This document shows positions 1-4,436 of a stretch of DNA of 5,402 bases, one piece after another (the first letter of the stretch is position 1; every line of letters starts with the position of its first letter). The translations under genes and the position numbers were made by a program. The stretch covers positions 1 through 5,402 of the forward strand of contig JASHYY010000181.1 of assembly GCA_030042815.1 (NCBI GenBank), read 5' to 3'. The notes beneath the pieces were generated by a model. The model saw only the letters and a program-made list of their open reading frames with translations, made no database searches and was not told where the DNA came from. Origin of the DNA: Thermoplasmata archaeon. GTDB taxonomy: Archaea > Thermoplasmatota > Thermoplasmata > Lutacidiplasmatales > UBA184.

Positions 1-2489
1 GAGAGCACGGCCACGACGAAGTTCTGGCCCGCGGGCCGCTCGGTGAAGTGCACGTAGCGCATCGTCTGCGTCTGGAGGAGCGGGGCCTGCGGGTAGTGCA
101 GGAGGTGACCGCGGGTGTCGGGCCGTCGCCGGTAGTTCACCGATTCGACGCCGAGCGCCTGCTTCGCCATCCCCGAGCCCATCGTGTTGCGGGGCGCGGA
201 GTTGTGCTCGGGGTACGGGATGAGCCCGGTGCAGACGCCGAGCATCAGGTTCGGGTCGATCTCGAGGTGCGTGTGGCGGTCCTCGATCAGGTTCCCGGTC
301 GGGAACTCGGCGTGGCAGAAGCCGCACTCGACCGTCGCTTGGTCGCGCTTGTCGCCCATCGACATCCATCGGATGTCGCTGCGGCTGAGCGCGTGCTCGC
401 ACTTCGGGCACCGGTCGGGCGAGACGTAGGCATCGACCGCGATGAGGGAGTCCTCCTCCTCTTCCGCGTCGACCCACTCGATCTTGCCCTGGCGGATGAG
501 GTCGCTGAACGAGAGGGTGCCGCGGGAGAGCTCGTCGAGGTCGCCGCGCGAGACCCGCGGGACGCCGTTCTTGACGACGATGAGCGGCCGGCGCAGGCGG
601 CCGGAGTCGCAGTGGACGATGACCTCGTTCATCTCGTCGTCGTAGCGGACGTTGATCTCGTAGGTCTTGTCGCCGAGCGTGGGGGAGAGGGTGCCGGTGC
701 GTCGCCGCTCGCGGATCTCCTTCACGAGGTCGAGGGGCTGCGAGTGCAGCCCGACGAGGTTCCCGTTGACGTAGACCCGAGCGGCGCGCTTCCCCTTCGG
801 CGCGGCCGCCTCCTGGAACACCTCGGGCCCGATCTCGCGGGTGTTCAGGTCGCGCAGGATGAGCGTGACCTCCTCCTCGTCGGCCCCCTCGGAGACGTCC
901 ACGCAGAGCGCGTAGTTCTTCACGAGTCCGCAGTTCTGGCCCTCGGGCGTCTCGTTGGGGCAGAGGCGGCCCCACTGCGTCGGGTGCAGGTCGCGGGCCT
1001 CGAAGTGCGGCTGGCTGCGCGTGAGCGGGCTCGTCACGCGGCGCAGGTGGCTGATCGTGGACATGTGGCTCGTCCGGTCGAGCACCTGGCTGACGCCGGC
1101 GCGGCCGCCGACCCAATTGCCGGTGGCGAGCGCGTGCACCAGGCGCTGGGTGAGCAGGTCCGGTCGGATCGCGCTCGCGATGCGGAGGTCCTTCTTGCGC
1201 GCGAACGAGCGCTCGAGCTGGTACTTGAGGTCCTTGAGCAGGAGCGAGAACGCGACGCGGAACAGGTCCTCCATGAGGTCGCCGGCGAGCTTGAGGCGCT
1301 TGTTCGCGTAGTGGTCCTTGTCGTCCTCCCCGCGGACCTTGAGGTGCAGCTCGAGGACCGTGCGCGCCATGCGCGCGAGGTAGAGGGCTTTCTTCAGACG
1401 GTCGGCCTTCGTGTCCCCGAGGTGGGGGAGGAGGGAGCGGTCGAGGATCCCGTCGACCTTGCGCTGCCGGTACTCCTTCGCCTGGCCGGTCGCGAACTTC
1501 TTCTCGAGGAAGATGAGGGCGTCCTCGGTCGTGAGGATCCCCTCGGGCGGGTAGAGCTTCTTCGAGACGCACTCCTCGAGGTTGACATTGAGCAGGTGCT
1601 TCATCGTCTGGACGAACGGTTCGTCCAGCGGGAGCAGCTCGCCGAGGACCGCCTGGAAGATCTCCTCGTCGTTCTTCATCCCGAGGGCCTTCATCAGGAC
1701 CACGAGCGGGATCTGTCCGCTCGCCGTCGGGACCGAGACCTGGAGCACGCCGTCCTTCTTCTTCTCGACGACGGTGAGCGAGCGGTAGCCGCCGCGCTGG
1801 CTGAAGACCTTCGCGCTCTCGATCGGGGTGCCGTACCGCTCGTTGTACTCGGCGAAGATCCGGTTGGGCGCGAGGTCCTCGAGGCTGATGATGACCCGCT
1901 CCGTCCCGCCGATGATGAAGTACCCGCCGGGGTCGAGCGGGTCCTCGCCGTACTCGACGAGCTTCGCGCGGTACTCGTCGTCCGAGAGCCAGATCTGGTC
2001 GTCCTCGGAGATCTTGTACCGGTTGAGGTTGCAGGGCCGGCTCTTGACCATGATGGGGAGGTCGCCGATGTGGACGTCCTCGGGTGCGCGTTCGACCCCG
2101 TTCTCGACGACGGTGACCTTGAGGTAGATCGGCGCCTGGTAGGTCAGGTTGCGCAGGCGGGCTTCCATCGGGGTCAGGGTCGGCTTCGACCCGACCGGCT
2201 CCTTGACGAACGGGGCCCCGATGAAGATCGTCGGCTCGGCGGACGGGTTGACGGCGCCGCGCGCGTCCCGGCGACGTCCGACGCGGACGTAGATCGAGCT
2301 CTTGGTCTTCTGGACGTCGAGCCGGATGACGCCCCGCTCGGTCGAGTCCTCGCTCACCCGGGCGTCGTCGACGATCCGTTGCATCCGCGAGTTGGGGTTG
2401 TCCTTGGTCGGCAGGAAGTCGTTGAAGCTCGCGAGGTGGTGGTTGACGATCGAACGCTCCCGGAAGAAGCCGTCGACGATTTCGCGCAT
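1..2489 (-). CDS. rpoB: DNA-directed RNA polymerase subunit B (unsplit, 3' part beyond window)
   Basis: This is the second-largest catalytic subunit of archaeal RNA polymerase, equivalent to bacterial beta and eukaryotic Rpb2. I translated the minus strand by hand from the ATG at 2489-2487 and found 829 uninterrupted codons up to the window edge. Visible archaeal B landmarks are MEARLRNLTYQAPIYL (from residue 108), GGYFIIGGTERVIISLEDLA (from 188), DDKDHYANKRLKLAGDLMED (from about 389), the fork-loop stretch starting LDRTSHMSTISHLRRVTSPL (from 470), CPNETPEGQNCGLVKN (510-525), HTHLEIDPNLMLG (from 739), and RPAGQNFVVAVL at the edge. The catalytic C-terminal part lies outside. The subunit is not divided into B'' and B'. 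An insertion with CPKC (694-697) and CGFC (722-725) precedes HTHLEI. The start lies 12 nt after the rpoH stop and in the same frame; the purine-rich GGAGGGG at the end of rpoH is 17 nt upstream, far for a Shine-Dalgarno site, so translation may be coupled to rpoH. Identity is certain. Confidence 0.98.
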   Translation of the reverse strand, partial: MREIVDGFFRERSIVNHHLASFNDFLPTKDNPNSRMQRIVDDARVSEDSTERGVIRLDVQKTKSSIYVRVGRRRDARGAVNPSAEPTIFIGAPFVKEPVGSKPTLTPMEARLRNLTYQAPIYLKVTVVENGVERAPEDVHIGDLPIMVKSRPCNLNRYKISEDDQIWLSDDEYRAKLVEYGEDPLDPGGYFIIGGTERVIISLEDLAPNRIFAEYNERYGTPIESAKVFSQRGGYRSLTVVEKKKDGVLQVSVPTASGQIPLVVLMKALGMKNDEEIFQAVLGELLPLDEPFVQTMKHLLNVNLEECVSKKLYPPEGILTTEDALIFLEKKFATGQAKEYRQRKVDGILDRSLLPHLGDTKADRLKKALYLARMARTVLELHLKVRGEDDKDHYANKRLKLAGDLMEDLFRVAFSLLLKDLKYQLERSFARKKDLRIASAIRPDLLTQRLVHALATGNWVGGRAGVSQVLDRTSHMSTISHLRRVTSPLTRSQPHFEARDLHPTQWGRLCPNETPEGQNCGLVKNYALCVDVSEGADEEEVTLILRDLNTREIGPEVFQEAAAPKGKRAARVYVNGNLVGLHSQPLDLVKEIRERRRTGTLSPTLGDKTYEINVRYDDEMNEVIVHCDSGRLRRPLIVVKNGVPRVSRGDLDELSRGTLSFSDLIRQGKIEWVDAEEEEDSLIAVDAYVSPDRCPKCEHALSRSDIRWMSMGDKRDQATVECGFCHAEFPTGNLIEDRHTHLEIDPNLMLGVCTGLIPYPEHNSAPRNTMGSGMAKQALGVESVNYRRRPDTRGHLLHYPQAPLLQTQTMRYVHFTERPAGQNFVVAVL

Positions 2490-2501
2490 GGACTCGGAAT
2501 C

Positions 2502-2840
2502 CTAGTCCCCTCCGGCGGACGGGACGATGAGGCGGTAGGCGATCGCCTCCCCGGCGGTGGCGCTGGGGCGGCGGATCCGAACGAGGCGGCCGAGCAGGTT
2601 CTCCCCGCTCTCCCGCATCCCCTCGTACTTCGGGTCGGTCTTCAGGCCCGGGTCGAGGACCAGGATCTTCGGCAGCCGCTCGGGCGGGGTGCCGAGCTTT
2701 TCGAGGACGCGCTTCGACTCCTCCTCGGACAGGATCTCGTGCCGCGGAGCGAGGTGGTGCGCCACGAACGGGCGTTTCGGCGTCGCCGCCGCCGCGCTGG
2801 CGGGGCGCGCGCGGGACCGACGGTTCGAGCTCGGGGTCAT
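2502..2840 (-). CDS. rpoH: DNA-directed RNA polymerase subunit H
   Basis: Small archaeal RNA polymerase subunit homologous to the C-terminal domain of eukaryotic Rpb5. It sits at the jaw of the enzyme. The 112-residue product has the family core at about residues 25-112: a HHLAPRHEILSEEE stretch, then LPKILVLDP, and the C-terminal block SATAGEAIAYRLIV. Residues 1-23 are an extra Ser/Arg/Ala-rich basic segment not usual in the family, which is often about 75-85 residues. Between LPKILVLDP and the last block there is also a somewhat longer linker than I expect. The ATG at 2840 is chosen because a GGAG (2846-2849) lies 5 nt upstream. A GTG at codon 26 (VAHHL) would give a product of usual length but lacks a visible ribosome-binding site. 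rpoB follows after 12 nt, the classical archaeal order. The gene begins only 21 nt after the tRNA-Lys gene, with no room there for its own promoter. Confidence 0.95.
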   Translation of the reverse strand: MTPSSNRRSRARPASAAAATPKRPFVAHHLAPRHEILSEEESKRVLEKLGTPPERLPKILVLDPGLKTDPKYEGMRESGENLLGRLVRIRRPSATAGEAIAYRLIVPSAGGD

Positions 2841-2875
2841 GGGGTCTCCAGCGGAGCGGAACGGGCCCGGGGGGA

Positions 2876-2910
2876 CGTCCGGAGCGACCGCGCGGGTGCG
2901 GGTCGGCTCG
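2876..2910 (-). other. tRNA-Lys intron 2, T-loop (position 59/60), 35 nt
   Basis: This is a complete bulge-helix-bulge. The outer helix is the T-stem GGGGG/CCCCC. The central 4-bp helix pairs exon TTCG (2916-2913) with intron CGGA (2881-2878), including one T-G wobble. The 3-nt bulges are AAC (2912-2910) and CGT (2877-2875). The inner stem is GAGC/GCTC, a bulged C, GACC/GGTC, then CGC/GCG with a bulged C and loop ACCC. Cutting between the second and third bulge bases restores loop TTCGAAT and leaves T60 next to the CCCCC strand. Without this removal the T-stem and the 3' half of the acceptor cannot be found, since the sequence directly after TTCGAA does not pair with GGGGG. Confidence 0.9.
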
Positions 2911-2949
2911 TTCGAACCCCCGACCACCTGGTTAAAAGCCAGATGCTCT

Positions 2950-2980
2950 TCGTAGGGCCGCCGGACCTGCCGGACGGCCA
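2950..2980 (-). other. tRNA-Lys intron 1, D-loop (position 20/21), 31 nt
   Basis: Exon bases GTAG (2986-2983) pair with intron bases CTAC (2955-2952) as a 4-bp central helix. It is flanked by the 3-nt bulges GTT (2982-2980) and GAA (2951-2949). The inner intron stem is GGCCG, one bulged T, then CCGG, closed by loop CAGGT and paired with CCGG plus CGGCC. Cutting each bulge between its second and third base, the usual rule for archaeal bulge-helix-bulge substrates, joins T20 to A21 and gives a normal 9-nt D-loop. The outer helix is the D-stem GCTC/GAGC, but two bases (AG) stay unpaired on the 5' side, so the motif is a relaxed rather than strict bulge-helix-bulge. The exact cut could shift by one base without changing the length. 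Confidence 0.88.
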
Positions 2981-3003
2981 ACCTACCTGAGCTACGGGCC
3001 CGA

Positions 3004-3016
3004 CTCCGTTCCGGAG
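3004..3016 (-). repeat. Short inverted repeat at the 5' edge of the tRNA gene
   Basis: On the minus strand CTCCG, loop GAA, CGGAG forms a 5-bp perfect hairpin ending 2 nt before the first base of the tRNA. It could be a leader hairpin near the RNase P cut, or chance in GC-rich DNA. No T-run follows it, so it does not look like a terminator of the upstream gene. Confidence 0.35.
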
Positions 3017-3034
3017 CGATGGGACCCGGGCGGC

Positions 3035-3040
3035 GTATTT
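3035..3040 (-). promoter_or_regulatory. Candidate TATA box for the tRNA-Lys (and rpoH-rpoB) transcript
   Basis: AAATAC, within GGTTGAAATACGCC, is the only AT-rich patch in the 59-nt gap between the UPF0147 stop and the tRNA. It lies about 35 nt before the tRNA 5' end. With the usual archaeal spacing of about 25 nt, transcription would begin near 3010 and leave a leader of about 10 nt. It is a weak TATA match and is assigned mainly by position. Confidence 0.45.
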
Positions 3041-3060
3041 CAACCTATGCCCGACGGAAT

Positions 3061-3378
3061 TCACTGAAGGCTCTCCAGGCTCGAGATGATCGACCAGATG
3101 GCGGTGCGGCCGTGGGTCGGGAGATTCGGGTCGTTCGCAAGGTCGTCGAGGACGTAGACCGCGCTCGCGATCCGCACGTCGAGCGCGACCCGCGGCTTCG
3201 CGAGCTCGTCCTTCGCCGACTGGGCGCCACGGCGGACGTTCCGCGGGACCGAGGCGTCGTCCGCGAGCTGCTCGAGCGACTCGACGATCCGGTGGAGCGC
3301 GGCCGAGTCGGGAGGGTTTGCTTGCGGCGCCGGGACGGCGGCGGCCCGGGGAGCCGGCGGAACGGCCGGACCGGTCAT
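3061..3378 (-). CDS. UPF0147 family protein
   Basis: Conserved small archaeal protein of unknown function. The 105-residue product has a Pro/Ala-rich N-terminal tail (about 1-25) and then the family body: ALHRIVESLEQLADDASVPRNVRRGAQSAKDEL, followed by a segment containing VRIASAVYVLDDLANDPNLP and HGRTAIWSIISSLESL. The SVPRNVRR and DVRIASAVYVLDDLANDPNLP blocks are what I recognise as typical for this all-helical family. The ATG at 3378-3376 overlaps the stop of the preceding RAM-domain gene (ATGA), and a strong GGAGGT (3388-3393) lies 9 nt upstream, so the start is well supported and the two genes are probably translated together. No signal peptide or membrane segment is visible. The N-terminal tail is longer than usual for the family, which I remember as about 85-95 residues. 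The function is not known and none is proposed. Confidence 0.9.
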   Translation of the reverse strand: MTGPAVPPAPRAAAVPAPQANPPDSAALHRIVESLEQLADDASVPRNVRRGAQSAKDELAKPRVALDVRIASAVYVLDDLANDPNLPTHGRTAIWSIISSLESLQ

Positions 3379-3716
3379 TGCCGGTGGACCTCCCCCGACT
3401 CCTTGTAGGCCGTGACGACCAGGAGCGTCTTCGTCTCGCGGATCCCCCGCACCCCGGGCAGGCGGTGCAGGACGAACTCCTTGAGCTCCTCGTAATGCGG
3501 GAAGCGGACCTTGAGAAAGATGTCGGTGTCCCCGGTCACGAGGAAGACGTCCTCGACCTCGGTGAACTTCGCGACCTCGCTCGCGACCGTGTCCGCCTCC
3601 GACGTCTCGACCTTGAGCGCGATCAACGCGACGACGTGCTCGTCGCCCCAGACCTTCGTGAACGCGCTCTCGACCGCCCGACTGACCGGCGCCTTCGCCG
3701 CCGTTGGTTTTTCCAT
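3375..3716 (-). CDS. Lrp/AsnC-family stand-alone ligand-binding (RAM) domain protein
   Basis: The 113-residue product matches the C-terminal effector-binding and oligomerisation domain of Lrp/AsnC regulators, with the alternating strand-helix pattern: VVALIALKVETSEADTVASE, then FTEVEDVFLVTGDTDIFLKV, then a helix EELKEFVLHRLPGVRGI, and a last strand TKTLLVVTAYK. The GDTD turn between the two central strands is a family hallmark. The helix-turn-helix DNA-binding domain is absent: residues 1-24 are too short for it and are low in complexity. Such RAM-only proteins bind amino acids or partner with full-length Lrp proteins; the ligand here cannot be told. The start at ATG 3716 is supported by GGAGGGG (3722-3728) at 5 nt. 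Its stop overlaps the UPF0147 start by 4 nt. It is probably cytoplasmic, as no signal or membrane segment is seen. Confidence 0.9.
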   Translation of the reverse strand: MEKPTAAKAPVSRAVESAFTKVWGDEHVVALIALKVETSEADTVASEVAKFTEVEDVFLVTGDTDIFLKVRFPHYEELKEFVLHRLPGVRGIRETKTLLVVTAYKESGEVHRQ

Positions 3717-3775
3717 ACGTACCCCTCCGTACCGGTGTGGTCTCCGCGAAAGCGAATGCCCGACTCCCCCCGAAC

Positions 3776-3949
3776 CTACGCCGCCGGGGCGGACTCGAAC
3801 TCCTCTTGGAGGTCGTTGATGACCTGATCGATCACAGCCCCGGCCGACGGTCCGCGGTACTCCCGGACGCCGCCGGCCTCGCTCGAAATGCGCGCGAGGA
3901 GGTCCGTCGAGCCGCGGAGAAACTCGACGCTACAGATGAACTCCTCCAT
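3776..3949 (-). CDS. Small uncharacterised protein, 57 residues
   Basis: I do not recognise this gene. The frame opens at the ATG at 3949-3947 and ends with TAG at 3778-3776. The product is acidic and looks folded. It begins MEEFICSVEFLRGSTDLLAR and has a probable C-terminal helix VIDQVINDLQEEFES. Residue 6 is the only Cys. Support comes from context: a TATATA element 42 nt upstream of the ATG, at the right distance for a short leader, and a stop 59 nt before the RAM-domain gene on the same strand. The only ribosome-binding candidate is a G-run about 8 nt before the ATG. Codons often end in G or C as in the neighbours, although with less bias than in rpoB. It may be the first gene of the transcript containing the RAM and UPF0147 genes. 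Without a homologue search it stays hypothetical. Confidence 0.62.
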   Translation of the reverse strand: MEEFICSVEFLRGSTDLLARISSEAGGVREYRGPSAGAVIDQVINDLQEEFESAPAA

Positions 3950-3989
3950 ACCGATGGCCCCCCCGAGCCGAGCGGCCGAAAAAGGACCG

Positions 3990-3997
3990 CTATATAG
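3990..3997 (-). promoter_or_regulatory. TATA box for the 57-residue ORF and downstream genes
   Basis: CTATATAG is a perfect palindrome in otherwise GC-rich DNA. On the minus strand it is preceded by CCAAAACC, whose A-run fits a transcription factor B recognition element. A start about 25 nt downstream (near 3968) would leave a leader of roughly 20 nt before the ATG at 3949. Being palindromic it could also fire on the plus strand toward purS, with a leader of about 140 nt, but the sequence just upstream on that side (GGACCGC) is a poorer recognition element. Confidence 0.65.
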
Positions 3998-4110
3998 GTT
4001 TTGGCATCGCCCGGACCGGCGGTAGCGCCCGAGAACCGTCGCCGAACCCGCAGGTCCGGTCCCCCGGTCTGCTGCCGCTCGGCGCTTCCCCCGGGTTCCG
4101 CACCGGCGAC

Positions 4111-4136
4111 GGGGGCAGGGTTATCTCCTCGCCCCC
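4111..4136 (+). promoter_or_regulatory. Inverted repeat enclosing a TATA-like TTATCT, upstream of purS
   Basis: GGGGGC (4111-4116) and GCCCCC (4131-4136) are perfect inverted arms. Inside them AGG and CCT can extend the stem with one bulged C, and the loop is GTTATCT. The TTATCT at 4121-4126 is the only AT-rich patch near purS and lies about 38 nt before the GTG start, a plausible TATA position giving a start near 4147. The arms flanking it could be an operator, or the element could be an RNA hairpin if transcription starts further upstream. Both readings are inferred. Confidence 0.35.
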
Positions 4137-4148
4137 GTAGACGACCCC

Positions 4149-4154
4149 GGGGAG
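4149..4154 (+). promoter_or_regulatory. Shine-Dalgarno site that sets the purS start
   Basis: GGGGAG lies 5 nt before the GTG at 4160. This favours the GTG over longer in-frame starts upstream, which would add about 53 Arg/Pro/Gly-rich residues with no family match. Confidence 0.6.
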
Positions 4155-4159
4155 CCGGA

Positions 4160-4432
4160 GTGGCAGCCGCCGCCGAGCCGAACTCGGTTCGAGTCGAGGT
4201 CCGGGTCGAGCTCAAGCCGGGGATCCTGGACGCCGAGGCGACCAGCATCGAGAAGTCGCTCGGCCTGCTCGGACTTTCCTCCGTCCGGCACGTGACGACG
4301 GCCCGCATCTACGACCTCGATTTCTCGGGGGTGACCCCGGGCGAAGCGCGGCGTCTGGCCGATCGGGCCGTCGACCAGCTGCTCGCGAACCCGGTGATCC
4401 ACCGTGTGACGGTGCGCGAGCTCCCGGCGTAG
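4160..4432 (+). CDS. purS: Phosphoribosylformylglycinamidine synthase, PurS subunit
   Basis: PurS is the small structural subunit that, as a dimer, bridges the glutaminase PurQ and the synthetase PurL in the fourth step of purine synthesis (FGAR to FGAM, with glutamine and ATP). The 90-residue product has the family pattern: strand VRVEVRVELKPGILDAEATS, helix KSLGLLGL, strand VRHVTTARIYDLDFSG, helix GEARRLADRAVDQLLANPV, and the closing strand HRVTVREL. The KPGILDAEATSIEKSL and YDLDF segments are especially typical. Its length is near the usual 80-90 residues. The start is the GTG at 4160 with GGGGAG 5 nt upstream. purL begins 4 nt after the stop, so the two are surely one operon. purQ is not in the window. 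Confidence 0.95.
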   Translation: MAAAAEPNSVRVEVRVELKPGILDAEATSIEKSLGLLGLSSVRHVTTARIYDLDFSGVTPGEARRLADRAVDQLLANPVIHRVTVRELPA

Positions 4433-4436
4433 GGCC

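Larger units (their letters stand above)
2862..3001 (-). tRNA. tRNA-Lys (UUU) with two introns, in the D-loop and T-loop
   Basis: The precursor is 140 nt, with exons 3001-2981, 2949-2911 and 2875-2862. Removing 31 and 35 nt leaves 74 nt: acceptor GGGCCCG/CGGGCCC, T8 A9, D-stem GCTC/GAGC, D-loop AGGTAGGTA, anticodon stem TCTGG/CCAGG with loop CTTTTAA, variable loop TGGTC, T-stem GGGGG/CCCCC with loop TTCGAAT, and discriminator G73. The anticodon TTT is at 2936-2934. The invariant or near-invariant positions T8, A14, G15, G18, G19, A21, T33, G53, T54, T55, C56, A58 and C61 are all present, and G15 can pair with C48. CCA is not encoded. Neither intron is at the usual 37/38 site, so a simple cloverleaf search would probably see only part of the gene. 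The assignment was made by hand folding; splicing itself is inferred. Confidence 0.93.

Noticed and set aside
2841..2981. Longer rpoH start at 2981 inside the tRNA gene
   Set aside because: The added 47 residues are the tRNA and its introns read as protein. The ATG at 2840 has a ribosome-binding site and keeps the genes apart.
48..2990. Plus-strand open frame of 980 codons
   Set aside because: It is antisense to rpoB, rpoH and the tRNA. The biased G/C use of the true genes removes stops from this frame. The protein is Arg/Val/Asp/Glu/Leu repetitive with no recognisable domain, while the opposite strand gives textbook RpoB.
4021..4110. Possible second tRNA suggested by a GGGTTCGG stretch on the minus strand
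   Set aside because: No matching T-stem arm, acceptor pair or anticodon arm could be found, even allowing an intron.
4001..4159. N-terminal extension of purS from an upstream TTG
   Set aside because: The added 53 residues are Arg/Pro/Gly-rich without family resemblance, and the GTG at 4160 has its own ribosome-binding site and gives the normal PurS length.
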